A DNA stretch of 64,000 nucleotides from Nepenthes gracilis (taxonomy: Eukaryota > Streptophyta > Magnoliopsida > Caryophyllales > Nepenthaceae): positions 19,430,175 to 19,494,174 of the forward strand of contig BSYO01000006.1 of assembly GCA_033239525.1 (NCBI GenBank), written 5' to 3'. The position numbers and the translations under genes are program-made. Numbering within the stretch: the stretch's first letter is position 1; each line of letters begins with the position of its first letter. The notes below the pieces were generated by a model. It made no database searches and was not told the DNA's origin. It was given only the letters and a program-made list of their open reading frames with translations. Of this stretch, positions 11,037-23,583 are shown piece after piece.

Positions 11037-12165
11037 TTGATACTTGATCGAATATTTTTAATGGCGCCTGGTGTTTCCGATATTCAGTCGAGCTTAACTC
11101 CAGAAGATGTGGAATATTACTGGGCTAAATATAAAATTTCACGTTCTTCATTGTATATTATGCCCGGGTGGAACGGACGTGCCACTTCACCACCTCCAGG
11201 GTTCATTACAGTCTACAAGGCGCACTTTAAAGGAGGTCTTTGATTTCCCCTGGCTTTGAAATTTTATAAAATAATGGTGGAGCTTTATGTTCCTATTTCC
11301 AAGCTTCAACCGAACGAGATCAGATATCTTATTTCTTTGTGTATTTTTGCAAGAATCCACAAAGTGGATTTTAACGCTACTGTCGTTAAAGTTTTGTTTC
11401 GCTTTTCTAATAGTTTAGATTGAATAATCGTGAGTCCTCCTCCAGAATATGGGATTAGTAAAGGAAACCCAGATTCCACAAAGAGGTGGAAGGATAAGTA
11501 TTTTTTCTTAGCCACCCCTCCTGAATGGGAGATTTGTCTAGAACAGGGTTGCGTTTCTGCCGCAATGCTGACGGATGTCTTTGAACACGAAAAAGAGGCC
11601 ACTCAAAAATTGACTGACTTAATTCGAGAAAAGGTTTCTACCTTTAATGAGAAACAAAAGAACCGATGGCTCTTTCTCGAATCACTTGCGCTGGCCAAGT
11701 GGTAGCCTGAAATTGATAAGTCTGAGGCCCAAGCAACGAAGGTCCTTATTAAGAGAAGGCATAAAAGGAAAATCAAAGAGTTAAAAAGAAAGGAATCCTC
11801 GGGTAAGTTCAAGAAGCAAAAGTCCGAGGACAAGGATAAATCATCGGAGGACAAGAGGGCCTCAAAAGGCGTTGAAATAAGGGAGCTGTTGGCACCCTCT
11901 GTTGGCAATAAAGAGGTCTGTGAAGAATCTAGTTTTGAGGATGAGACCGCTATAAATATTATAATGAAAAGAAAACGAATTGCAAGAGAACAGACTTCCA
12001 CCTCTTCCTCGGTCTAAACTCCTTCGGTGGCCGGATTAATTCAAGGGCGTGAGCATGTGGTAGACACTATAGAGAAAGTGATTGAGGTCGCCCCTTTATG
12101 CGCCTCACATCTTGCTTCTTATGGAGTGCCATCCATTCTGCCATCTTTGCCTGATGACTGTTTTA
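11037..12165 (+). pseudogene. Degenerate 'putative gypsy-type transposon' ORF (PF04195-like), antisense accessory ORF
   Basis: One frame runs through the segment with only four stops (11241, 11419, 11703, 12015) and no frameshift. The centre has the motif order I associate with PF04195: PPPGFITVYKAHFKGGL, FPLALKFYK, LQPNEIRYLI, then a WKDKYFFL...EWEI block. A Lys/Glu/Ser-rich low-complexity tail follows. It lies next to the polypurine tract and 3' LTR of a - strand element, so relative to that element it is antisense, as described for accessory ORFs of Tat retrotransposons. It is truncated on the right by a chromovirus LTR. All four stops can arise from CGA, CAA or CAG by a single C-to-T change. 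It is non-functional as it stands. Confidence 0.65.
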
Positions 12166-12832
12166 TAATTTGGATATTTATTTTGAATTTAGATATTTAC
12201 TTTGAGTATGAGACTACCATTAAGTTTTAGACTTTTTGAATTTCTATTAGATTTATTTTATCAGCGATTTGGATTTATTCTATTATTTGGTTAGATTTTC
12301 ATCCATTAGATCATTCCTTTTAATTTATTAGACTATTTTTATTTAAATATGATACCTGTTGAGTATTAGGCTCACTTTTCTTATTTTATCCCTTCAGAAT
12401 AGAAGATTCGGATGTGTTGTATAAGTATGGACATGACCTGTCAGCCATTTGTCCTCTTTGATGAGTTTGGGTTTTAATATGGCTTAAATTGATATTTGAT
12501 ATGATTGAAATATGAAATTGATCTAGTATAGGCTTACGGTTATATTTCAGGAGTAGTTTAAATGTTATGTCATATTTTGTCTGATTATGATTTTGGTCGA
12601 TTTGTTACCTTCCTCACGATATTTGTAGAGTATATCGTATTTATTTTATTTGGATAGTTGTCCGATAAAGTCCTGTGTGAATTTTGACTTGTCGGGTCCT
12701 ATTTATTTGAATTGTCACACCCGAATTTTTAAAATTTAGTATTATTTATTGAATTTAGTTGAGATGTTAAATTTTAAAAATTTTAATTATTTATTTAATT
12801 GACTTACTTAGTCGGGGTTCGTGACACTATGA
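12150..12832 (+). mobile_element. Truncated Tekay-like chromovirus LTR fragment
   Basis: Matches the 3' part of the LTRs at 36172-37825 and 39790-42347, with shared landmarks TTTAAATATGATAC, GAATAGAAGATTCGGAT and the terminal TTAGTCGG...TGACA. The 5' part is missing; it abuts the PF04195-like ORF. Confidence 0.8.
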
Positions 12833-12839
12833 CACCTTA

Positions 12840-13905
12840 ATGTGGTCTATACTTATCCAACACTGATTTTTACACCATGATGATGATGAGGTATATTATT
12901 TATTATTGATGGATGCTTATAACCATATGACCATCGTAGAGATGATATCAGGAATATCATTTGATAAGGAGTATCACGGATGATATGGGCATGCTACGAG
13001 TACAAACTTTGGAAGGACTGTAGGAGTAGTGAGGATATCATGGATAACCTCGTTACACTTATCCAGCCGTTGGAGGCGTAAATATACGGCTTTTGATTCA
13101 TGGTGACAGAATAAGGTCCAAAGAGATTCATTATGATATTTTATCATTATAATATCTTGAGTTTGGGGATTCGGTGAAATCCACGGGTTATATTCGGTAA
13201 AATTTATGTGTCAAATTTTACGATATTCAGATTCAATAGAATCCATATTATTCATTATTGTCTGATTTTTAGGTCATTCATGTTGATATTATGACCAGGA
13301 GATCCCCTTTTATTTCTTATAAGATTGGATTATGAGGGATCTTTGCCTTTTATCGGTGAAATCTTTTGATCTTTATCACATCAAAATTGGAATGATATGC
13401 TTATATATAGGTATCGTAGTTGCGATGAAATGCACTTTCTTAGACATAATTATCTATTGGATATTGTATTATTATTCATAATTTTTTTGTTATACATTAT
13501 GTATTGCTACTATCCTTTCCTAGTTGTTTTGGATTTGCTATCACTTGTTAGATATTTAGTTCACTCTTACTATTTTTTTTTCAAAGTAAGCAGGTTTAAA
13601 CGATGATGATTTTAGAGTTTGATAAAGAGTTGTGGCAAGAGAGATTGTGACCCAATTGGAGATAGTATTGAGGTCCAATATTTTAGAGTATTGAATTGGA
13701 GATATTTTAATTTATTTTGTTAGAATTTTTTGAACTATTTATTTTTCTCAGTTTTATCATTGACGTATGGATGTTTACATATATATATATATATGTCTTT
13801 ATGAGTTGTGAATTTTCTATATATTGATTTGAGATTTAGAACTTCTCATATGTTATCAGATTTAAGGTGTTATTTATGGATTTGTGTTAGGGTTGTCACA
13901 CACTA
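12840..13905 (+). mobile_element. Probable diverged chromovirus LTR; no gene
   Basis: No coding signal. Around 13550-13600 the order TATTTAGTTCACT, T-run, AAGTAAGCAGG resembles the R-region layout of the Tekay LTRs in this window, and it ends in GTTGTCACAC. Boundaries are not resolved. Confidence 0.4.
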
Positions 13906-14359
13906 TCTTTTCAATAAAAAAGGGGATCGACATTTTTTCAAAAAAATAAAATCACAAGACACTTATAGTAGAAAAATTCTCTCTCTCTCTCTTTCTTACT
14001 CAGATAATTTCAAAAATAATATAACTCCCTTAACAAAAGATAATTTTACTTACATTCAAACTTATATCATCTTTTTCTTATTTTTAAAAGAAAAATATTG
14101 ACTTGAGTATCGGATGATATATTAAAAAGTGAGTTTCGTCAATCTTTTGACTGTGATTTTATACTGCATATAATTCTGATTAAGAGTATACGGAGATCAA
14201 ACCCGTTTTAAATTTGTTAGACAGATCTTTGCTCCTTATTCCATTTTATAGTTCAAATCTGAAGACACAATACCATCTATTTCTTATATTTATTTGTTAA
14301 ATAAAATATTATATAAAATATAATTATTAAAAAAAGACCTAAAATCTATAAGGGAGACC

Positions 14360-15191
14360 TTATCTAGAATTGCAAGGTAATAGCCGCAACTTGGGGAGGA
14401 AAAGTCAAAAAACGACGCGTTACCCGGCCATGCTTATGCTTGCTCAATATTATCTTTCCCTTTTAACCTTCCACGGCCATCATTCCATCCCATCGTCGTG
14501 GGGGTATACCTGTCATATCACTAATTTCAGTTTCGATTCAGATGTGGCATTTTATTCCGTCGACTTGCGTGGTTCATACTGCGAAAATGCTCCGTCACCG
14601 GTCCCACGCGACGTGAAGGAAGGGGAAGCTTGACTGCTGCTTCTAGCGTGGACTCTCACATCTCTCTTTCTCTATCTTGGTAGACTTTCATCTCTTCATA
14701 ATACCAAAACCCTTGCGTCGTCTTCCATTCTCTCTATCAGCAGCCGCGCAGCGGAGTAACACTGGAAGAAGAAGAAGAAAAGACGTTGGAGCCACCAATC
14801 ATAATTCCCGAACAATCGTAGTCTTTGATCCCTTTTCGCAGAGCAATTAGAGGCGGTTGAACAAGTTCAGAGGTAAGAATGCGTATTTTATTGCTGCAAC
14901 AGTTCATTCTGATCATTATGAGTGTGAGATTTAAGTTTTTCTCAGAAATGGTGCACTTTCTATGCACATCAAATGATATGACACTCTGCTCAACGGCGTC
15001 TACTATTCGCTTTTACTCCCAAAAATTGAATTCTCAAGAGCCGACTTCCAGAAAACAATGACTAATTTTCCCTTCTACTTCATGTGTTTTATTTGTTTGT
15101 ATTAAATTTTTAACAACGCAGGAAGGTGATGCTTAGTTGGGTTCGCATCGCTACGTCAACATAAACTCAAATTTTTCTCTAATTTTGAGAG
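14360..15191 (+). promoter_or_regulatory. Promoter and 5'UTR with intron of WAKL copy 2
   Basis: Non-coding stretch directly upstream of the WAKL ectodomain exon. A likely 5'UTR intron runs 14873-15121: it opens with GTAAGA and closes with ACGCAG. The exon before it is CT-rich and GAA-rich, typical of plant leaders. A short upstream ORF (ATG 15129-15131, stop 15162-15164, 11 codons) precedes the main ATG and could lower translation. No convincing TATA box is visible. The transcription start is not determined, so the left limit is nominal. Confidence 0.5.
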
Positions 15192-15906
15192 ATGATTTTT
15201 CGAGATTCGATCATTGCTTTCCTATTCGCTAGTTCAATCCAAACATCAATCGGAGCTTCTAATTCGAGTACCTGTAATCAATCATGCCTTGGAAATCGCG
15301 TGGACTATCCTTTCGGATTCTCTGTCGGCTGCAAAATCCAATTGAACTGCCGCAGCGACGGTCAGATTTTACTCGCCGGTTTCAAAGTCAACAACGTGAC
15401 GTCCGACAGCATCATGATTTTTTTTCCGGGGACATGTAACCGTCCGATTGAAGAAATCAAGAAACTGTTCGACCAACACTATGCGCCGACGTGGCAGAAC
15501 GGACTTCTGCTGCAGAATTGTACCTCTTCGTCGAGCAGCTGCGTGGTGCCGGCGAGCTATCTAGAGTCTTCGGTCAAGTTACAGGACTGTAAGAATAGGA
15601 ACCTGAGCTGCCACGCCGTGACGAATTCAGGAATTGATGTGTTGAGCTATGAGAATATTAGCCGGACTGGGTGTAAATTCTTATTCTCCTCGCTTTTCGT
15701 GGAATGGTCGGTTAAATGGAATTCTAGCCTTTCTCTCGATTTTGAGACGCTTCAGTTGGGATGGTGGTTGACGGGGAAATGCCATTGCTCTGAGAATGCT
15801 AATTGCACTACTGTCCACCTCCCAGATGGTTCCCCCGGCTACCGGTGTCGGTGTGATGATGGGTTTACTGGTGACGGATTCGCCGACGGCCAGGGTTGCC
15901 GGAAAG
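15192..15906 (+). CDS. WAKL14-type receptor kinase, copy 2: exon 1 (signal peptide, GUB_WAK, EGF-like)
   Basis: Extracellular part of a wall-associated-kinase-like receptor. It starts at ATG 15192 with a signal peptide (MIFRDSIIAFLFASSIQTSI, cleavage probably after ...SIGA). The galacturonan-binding-type GUB_WAK domain follows: CNQSCLGN, then VDYPFGFSVGC and C-rich spacing to about residue 150. A C-terminal EGF-like module runs from KCHCSENANC to CRCDDGFTGDGF and GCRK. About eight N-glycosylation sequons are visible. The frame runs on only about seven codons past a clean donor, AAAG|GTCAGA at 15907, leaving phase 1. Exon 2 of the kinase copies needs exactly one base from the preceding exon, so this exon fits 31372-31416. 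The family binds pectin-type wall polymers; binding here is inferred. Alternatively it is an orphan ectodomain separated from its kinase. Confidence 0.88.
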
Positions 15907-16449
15907 GTCAGATATTTAGTTCATAATTGTGTTCTCTTGTTGACTGCGTACTCGTCTCTTGATCGATGTGAAACGGCTAATTGCCTTTGATGGGTGATGG
16001 AAACTGGACAAATTTGGCAAGAAATTCAAAAGAAAAACCTAATCCAAAAATTCTTTAAATTTAGTTATATTTAATCATACAACCTTTACTCTAACTTCAA
16101 ATTTCCTGGAGGCCAAATATGAACTTAATAGTACAAAACCTTTGGGTGCAGGAGTCGCACATTGAGTGCTATTATGATCAACTTCCAAACTGGAGCACGA
16201 TTAACCTTAAAAATTACAATTTTGTCTATTTTTTGAGGGCATTGCACGATTCTTGAATGCATTTCTAGGAATTAGGAAACGTAAACAAATTCATAATTGA
16301 CAGGATCATGTCACGGGTGCAACATGATGCCACTTGATTCCCATGCTGTGAAGTAGAAAATGCATGTCTGGTACGTGACGGGGAATGCTATCATTATTTA
16401 TTTATTAGATTCAAACATTGACAATAGCCAATGAGAAACGATGAGTTGT

Positions 16450-16791
16450 CTTTAAAATATTTATGAATAATATGATATTTATAAATCTATTTATCTTTTA
16501 TGTATAAGATAGATGTCATCAAATGGCTACCAAAAGTACAATAGAGTGTCTCTCCAGTATCCCTTGCATCCAAAATGCATTATTAAATAGTCAAACAACC
16601 TTCATGAAAGAAATGGATTAATTGTTAGATTTTTGATAATTTTATTATAATTTTTACACCCATTGGAAGTATCATTTTAGAGTTGTCAGAAAGTATTGCT
16701 AATTATTAGAAATGACCACACTTTTAAAATATTTATAAATAATATAATATTCATTCGTCTATCTATTTTTATATGATAAAATAGATATTAT
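16450..16791 (+). repeat. Intronic tandem repeat interrupted by the Athila-like insertion
   Basis: Unit 1 (about 16450-16690) starts TTTAAAATATTTATGAATAATAT and contains GTCATCAAATGGCTACCAAA. Unit 2 starts at about 16700 (TTTTAAAATATTTATAAATAATA) but stops at 16791. Its missing second half, starting GTCATCAAATGCCTACCAAA, reappears at 27394-27570, beyond the gypsy element. Confidence 0.75.
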
Positions 16792-18463
16792 TGACCGAAT
16801 TTTAATAAGTATGGTTCTTTTTAACCTCGTAAGTGCACGAGAATTTAATGTTATTTTTTTAATAAGTCGAGTATCGTATCCACCAGAAAGTCAATTTTCT
16901 ACGTGAAACTAACTTCATAATTGTTTTATATTACAAAAATTAAAGAGTAAAAATATAAAGCGTAGTTAAACTATTAAAATATAGAAAATAACTGTTAGAA
17001 ATTAAAATATAAAAAATTAAAGTGCAGAAATATAAAATCAAAAGAGTAGTAGTAGTTTAACCATTTAATGTTTAGAAAATAAAAGGACAATAAGTAAAGT
17101 GTTGAAACTAAATAACAGAATTATAAAATTATAAGAGTGGTGGTAGCTAAATCATTCAATATTCAGAAAATAAAAAAGCAAAAAATAAAACGTAGAAAAT
17201 TAAATAATATAAATATAAAATTATTTGGTGTTAGATGTCAAATATTAGCGATTATTAATCGTAACGTGTTAATTTTTACAACACAATGTAATATAAAATT
17301 ACGAGATATCGATATTAACCCAAAACTAAACCAATCTAAAAAAGTAAAAGATAAACGGTACAAAATTAATAAAATTAAACTGATTTAAAAATAAATTTTA
17401 TATTTAGTTGAGATTTACGGATACAAAAAAATTAATTAAAATAAAACTCACTGCATTAAAATATTAAATTTATGAAACCAAAACTAATACATTCAATTTT
17501 TACCAAACTTATTTCCCCCTCTCTATTTTTTCTCTCTCCTCCCATGGTTCTAACTTGCACCGCTCCCCTATTTTTCCCTATTTCTCTCTTCCCTTCTCTC
17601 TCTCTCTCTCTCTCTCCTGTCTTTTTCTTTCGTCCTCTATTTTTCTTTTCTCCTCCCTCTCTTTTTCTCTTCTTCTGCTTCGCTGCTCTCCCTTTCTCTC
17701 TCTTTCCTTCCTCTCTCTCTGTCTCCTCTCTTTTTCTTTCCTCTGTTTTTCAAATTCCTGTTTTTCTTTCGGCAGAACCACCGTCCCCTCCCCCAAATCA
17801 GCTTTGCCTTCAAGCAGAGCCACTCGCTCTCCCCCCCTATTCTCCTTTCTTCTTTGTTCTTCTACCTCACTCTCCCCTGCTCTCCTCTCAAACTTCCCTC
17901 TGTTTTTTTTGTCGGTCTCCTTCCCTGTCAGCCCGTCGAACCCAGCTCTCGGCTCCTTCCCTTCCTCCTTCCGTCACCCGCCTCTCCTTTCTATTTATAG
18001 AGGGGTGGTGGTGAATTATCTTCTTCTCTCTCTCCTTTTTTTGGGTCGCTCCCTCTGCAGAGCTTTCCACTGCTTCTCTGCATCCCTCTCCCCTACTTGT
18101 CGGCCAGCCGTTTTCCCTTTGCTCATTCATTCTCTTTTTTTTTTTCCTCTTTCTTGATTGTCGTTTTCTTTCCCATTTTTCTTTTTCCGTTTTGTTTTCT
18201 TTTTTCCTTTTATTTTTCTTATATATATATATATATATCAAATATATATATTTTTTAATTCTTTAAAAATTTTACTTTGTTCATCTTCACTACATTTCTT
18301 CAATTGGCCGAATAGATTAATAAAATATAGGTTTTATTTGATCTGTTTGCATGCTTTTATTTTAAATTTTTTTTAAGAAATAAAATTTATATAATTAAAA
18401 TATATAATTTAATTATATAATTTAAATAAAAATTACTAAAAAATAATAATTACTATCATTACA
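16792..18463 (-). mobile_element. 3' LTR of the Athila-like element
   Basis: On the + strand it runs TGACCGAATTT...CTATCATTACA, so on the - strand it starts TGTAATGATAG and ends in CA. Just before it on the - strand is TGGAATTGGGG, a plausible polypurine tract (18464-18474). The CT-rich core at 17560-18190 opens only spurious low-complexity frames. A matching partial 5' LTR is at 26861-27362. Confidence 0.75.
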
Positions 18464-20507
18464 CCCCAATTCCATTTATTGCTAGTCCCTTTGCAATATG
18501 AAAAAAAGCAAATAAACACTAAAAATAAATAAAATATCACTTGTGGATATCATGATTGTATTTAGTGAATGTAACAAATCTTTAAACCCCTAGGCAGCAC
18601 TAGTGAATGAGTTAAGTCGTGTGAGATTTTTCAATGATGATATCCACAAATATTCATAAATATTTTAAAATACATATCAATCATACTAATATTACAAAGA
18701 TTAATAAGATTAATATAAATATTAAAGATTATAAATTTAGTCGTTTTAAATCTATCATTAAGAGAGTTCAAGTGTGTGTGCGTTTTTATTCCATCCTAAC
18801 TCATAAAATATAGATAGATATGTTTTATTTTTTTTTATCATCGACTTCAAAACCTTACCGAATATACACTCATGAAAAATCTATCGAGTTCATAGGTTGC
18901 ACTCAAAAGTTGCAAAAATAAGAGTAATCAAGTTATGCAACTTTTATAATAAAAGATGCTATTTATGAAGAGACTTGAATAATTTTATGGAAAGAAATTT
19001 ACTTTCAATATTAATCAATATAAATAATAATATCTTTAATTTATATTTGTGAGATATATTTATCAAGGTCCTTTCAAATCTTCGCCGATTATTAAGAGGT
19101 TGAATGTTCATAGTTATAAAAAAGTGATAAAAATTTTACAAAAAAATGCCTTAATCAACAAAAACTTATTGTCCTTTTCTAATATAAACATCCCCCATTT
19201 TCACTTTTTTTTTCAAGATCCCCCTCAAAAAAAAAAAAAAAAAAAATATAAAATAAATATATATATATATATCTTAATTTACTCTTCTCAATTTTTTTTA
19301 TTTCTTATTTTCTTTTCTTTTCTTTGGTTTTTTTCATCATTCTTCTTCCTCTTTTTTTTTTTTCTTCTACTTTTCTTTTTTGATTGATTTTTGAATAACC
19401 ATATTTTCAAACAAAGAAGAATACAAGAATGGAGAAATAATAAATCAACAATCAACTTTTATATTTTGTGATGTCTTTTTTTTTTTTAAAGTATAAAATA
19501 AAATTTAAATCTGTCTCTATTTTTTTATCATATGTTTTTCTTATCCTACCTCCTCAATTGTCTTTGTATCTCAAGGCATTTGAGTAAGATAAATATTTAA
19601 TATGTTTAGGTTAATTTTTTTTGACGTGGGTAAACAAAAAAAAATATAATTATAAATTTTAAGTTTATGCATAATAAGTTCAAATTGATTTTAAATGGTA
19701 ATTGCATAAAAAACAAAATAGGTTAAGGCCTAAAAAGTCAAAAATATGCTGTTAAAGTCATCCTCATGGTGAATAGTAATAACAAATTTGTATAAATTTT
19801 AAAAATTCTTATTTATCAATGATTATTTGTCAAGGATAATAAGTTCAGAAATTGTTGACAAATTTTTGCTTGAAGGATAATCATTTTAGAATTAAGTGTC
19901 AATACCCTCTCAATTAAAAAATAGTTTAAGAACTTACATGAGTATTAAATTTTTACTATATTAAGTTGATACATGAAATTTTGACAAAATAAGTAAGGAT
20001 AAAATTTATGTGTATTATATGATAAGTACTCTCAAAATAATATTATTGGACGACACAATTACAAAATATAAAAGGTCAATGTTTAAATCTCATTAATTAC
20101 AAAATTAGTATTTAAATTATAGTTTATAAGATTACTCACGATATTTTTTTTTTGAGTTTTTTTTTTAATTTTTAAAGTTTTTTTTAGAAAATATTATAGC
20201 CATTCTGTTTAAGCTAATTATTTTTCTTAAAAAAAAAGAGAAAAAAATTGAGAAGAAAGAAATACATCTGTGCATTTCAAATATCATCAAACCCACAACT
20301 GAATATTAAAGAAGAGAAGTAAGTTGAAACATACAAGTTATGCTTTCTCTTAATTTTGACCAATTGATCTGTTTGAAATGTACAACCAATACTAACTAAA
20401 AAAAATGTCAACATGATATAACCTTCTACAAAATAGTTGTTAAGTAAATAAAAACTGTACAGAAAAAATAATAATAATTAAATAAAATAAACTACTACTT
20501 TTTTTTC
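18464..20507 (-). other. Non-coding 3' region of the Athila-like element
   Basis: AT-rich DNA between the integrase end and the 3' LTR, with poly-A/T runs (19226-19245, 19350-19360). No envelope-like or other coding frame is recognisable. Confidence 0.5.
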
Positions 20508-21218
20508 TCATTCTAAAGGTGGAGGATCTTTCAAATTAATTGATTCCCTATCACAATTGAAGAGTTCAAAGAAAGATTTTAAGCGGTATCCATTAACTTT
20601 GATGTAGTTACCATTCTTAGGATTTTTAATTTCAATAGCATTGTACTCTAAAATAGCGATTACAGTATAAGGTTTTGTCCATCGTGGCTTTATCTTCGCT
20701 GGAAACAAATGCAAGTATGACTTATACAACAAAACTTTCTGTCCAAGATGAAATATTTTTCTAGTTATGTAATTGTCATGTAAATTTTTTATTTTAGATT
20801 TAGTAATTTTTATATTTTCAAAAGTAGCATTTCTAAACTCCTCAAGCTCACATAATTATAATTTTCTATGAATACCGGTATCATCAATATTTTTATTAAT
20901 TTGCCTGATAACCCAACAGATTTTATGTTCCATCTCAATTAGGAGATGACATAGGTTTCCATAGACTAACCTCTAGGGTGACATTCCTAGAATTATCTTA
21001 TAAATTGGGCGATAAGCCGATAGTATATCAATAAGCTTTAAAGATTAAACTTTTCTGTTAGGATTAATAGTCTTTTCTAAAATTCAGTTGATCTTCCTGT
21101 TAACTAATTCTATTTGTCCACTGGTTTAAGTATGGTAAGAGATGGCTACTTTATGTACAATAATATATTTGTTTATTAGAATTGTAAACGGTTTATTATA
21201 AAAATATTTACCCCTATC
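20508..21218 (-). pseudogene. Gypsy integrase C-terminal half (degenerate)
   Basis: The - strand reads ISDRGKYF, NKPF, VAISYH, TSGQIELVNR, ILEKTINPNRK, YRLVYGNLCHL and then, in an open stretch (20732-20508), LHLFPAKIKPRWTKPYTV and VNGYRLKSFFEL. This is the usual order of the integrase core's second half and C-terminal domain of Athila-type elements. Several stops break the upper part. The first part of integrase is missing at the deletion junction near 21219. Confidence 0.8.
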
Positions 21219-21219
21219 A

Positions 21220-21570
21220 CTAATTATCACCTAAGAATGCATATTTTAATAATTTCGGTAATGGCTTCCGCTCAAGTTTTAGTACTTTCAATGATGTAGG
21301 CTCAAACTTGAAAGTCAAGGGCTTTATTGGCTCAAAAAATGGAGGCCAATGGCCTGCTGTCAATATTGATTCCATCCTATATTGAGTTATTTCATCACAT
21401 CCTTTCTCATCTTTAAAATTAATTATTCCTATTAATTCACGATAAAGGGACATTTCTAATAGATTTTTATCAATACATCTTTCAATCAAAGTATCAATAA
21501 AATCAATATCTTTTATGTCGTCATACTCAATTGGCTGTTTCAAATTAAAAATATTCATTTCAACAGTCAT
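21220..21570 (-). pseudogene. Gypsy pol segment between protease and reverse transcriptase
   Basis: Open - strand stretch ending LKLERKPLPKLLKYAFLGDN, matching the KxLPxHLKYAFLG motif that precedes RT in Athila-type pol. RT itself should follow but the sequence jumps to integrase. Confidence 0.75.
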
Positions 21571-21684
21571 ATTTTTAAAAGATAATTTTATGAGACTATT
21601 TTTACAATTAATTAATACATTAGAAGTTGTAAGAAATGATCTTCTAAGTATGACTAGTATATGAGTGATAGGGCTGACGACTGG

Positions 21685-22041
21685 TTAAATTTTTAACATT
21701 ACAAAGTCTACTGAAATGTAGAACTGATCTACTTGGACTAAGACATCTTCCACCACCCTCTTAGAGACTTTGACAAATCTATCAGTCAATTGGAGTATAA
21801 TTCCCATGGGTTTGAGTTTTTTTAAATCTAGTTGCTGATAAATTGTATATGGTAAGAGATTAACGCTAGACCCTAAGTCAAGTAATGCTTGCTCAACTCG
21901 ATGATTCTCAATAATACAGGAAATCATAGGACTTCTTAAACCTTTATACTTGGATGGTGTTTTAAATTGTAGAATAGAACTTACTTGTTTCGTCCAAAAA
22001 GTCATTTCCTTGACATTTAATACTCTCTTTACTGTGTACAA
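21685..22041 (-). pseudogene. Gypsy aspartic protease region
   Basis: The - strand frame contains FKTPSKYKGL, IENHRVEQALLDLGSSVNLLPY, LKPMGIILQLTDR and VEDVLVQVDQFYISVDFVML. The active-site triad is DLGSS where D-[ST]-G is usual for aspartic proteases; Athila-type proteins commonly show DLGAS. It is part of a deleted element. Confidence 0.85.
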
Positions 22042-22209
22042 ATCCTTTAAAAATTTAGCACATGAAGGAACCTGTTTAATAGTATTAAGGATGAAAATAT
22101 TTACCCTGATTTGCTTAAAAATCTTATAAATTTTATAGTTTAATATTTAATTCTTAGGTTTTTTAAGTTGATGAAAAAATGGTGCATTCGAAATGTATTC
22201 CCTTTCTTT

Positions 22210-22602
22210 CTATTTATGTTTCAAAGATTTGCCACTAGGTTTCACAATATTATTTTTATCTAATTTTGTCTTTTCGTGTTCAACTTGAACTTCTTCATCA
22301 CTTCTAGGAATTTCATGAACTATTATTTTTTCAACTTTAGGACTACTTTTCAATATAGAAATGGCTTGAATTTGTTCATTATTCGGTTTACTATTTGAGG
22401 CATCCACCATTTGAAGTTGAGTTTGGGTATTAGGCCTTAGTTGTGCTAAAAATTTACCCTTTTTATGAATATTCAAAACTTGCGTTAATTGAGTAATACT
22501 GCTACAAATGTCATTTAATGTTCTAGCAAACTGAGCATTGATATTCACTTGTTGTGCATTCACTACTTTGTTGTTGCATGAACTGTTATAATGTGCCATC
22601 AA
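22210..22602 (-). pseudogene. Gypsy gag C-terminal/linker fragment
   Basis: Open - strand frame rich in Gln, Asn and charged residues, immediately upstream (on the - strand) of the protease. Position and composition suggest gag linker sequence; no zinc knuckle is seen. Confidence 0.5.
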
Positions 22603-23129
22603 GTATTTTTTTGTGTAGGGGTTGATAAGTGTGTTGCGGTGGTGGAAGTGGTGAGGCCTGAAATTATGAAGGGACGGAAGGTCCCTCGTTTCTCTAGCTA
22701 AAATTTGGATGATTGCTCCACCCTGAGTTGTAGGTTTCTGAAAATGGATTACTTCCCTATGAAGGGTTCGGAAATGGTTTTTTTTTTTTTTAAATGTGAT
22801 ATCACATTTATGGGTTACTATAAGGTTTCTTTAAGAACATGCAAGGTAGGACAATATTCAGATTTGTGTGTGAAAAAGGACTTTTTGTCCTAAATTTTAC
22901 AATCAAATTTCGACCTCGATAAAAATAGCAAAAATAGTAAAAATTAAATATTTAATACACGTAAAGAATATTTATTTCTAGGTACTAACGATAATGGCAA
23001 TTATGTAAAATATAAAAGATCATAAATAATAATAAAAGCCTGATTTTTTATGACGAAGGGAAAATTCGATACTCAAGGTAATCGAGAAAAACCCTCCGAG
23101 CTTCAACGGCCAGGGAAGAAATGCACTAT
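22603..23129. other. Junction region between Athila-like gag and copia; unrecognised
   Basis: No clear coding signal. The gypsy 5' untranslated region and the copia 5' LTR/gag/protease are expected here but absent, so this is a deletion or rearrangement junction. A poly-T run lies near 22780. Confidence 0.4.
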
Positions 23130-23583
23130 AGAATGTCTTGGTCACAAACAATGGGACGAAGTTGTTGCTGAAGGATGTGCGTTATGTCCTTGATATTCGA
23201 CTGAATGTCATCTCAGCCGGTCGGTTGGATGATGAATGTTACTGTAATACCTTTTATGAATGTGAATGGAAGCTGACTAGAGGATTTCTTGTTATAGCAA
23301 GATGGAAGAAGGGCTCCGGCCTACATGTGATAAAGGCTTGTGCAGTAGCCGGAGATGTGAACGCTACAATCTACTAAGAGATAGTGGATCTGTGGCACAG
23401 AAGGCTAGGCACATGAGTGATCGTGGGCCGTCTTATTTGGCCAGGAAAGGCCTAATCACTAGAGCAAAGGAGGAAAAATCAAAGATGTGTCCTCATTACT
23501 TGGCCAGCAAATAGAGGAGAGTCTCATTTTATGGAGACTTATCCTCTCCAAAGGCAGAGCTTCTAGATCTTATTCACACATAT

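Noticed and set aside
17472..18240. 180-200 residue frames in CT-rich DNA
   Set aside because: They lie inside the LTR of the Athila-like element and are low-complexity artefacts.
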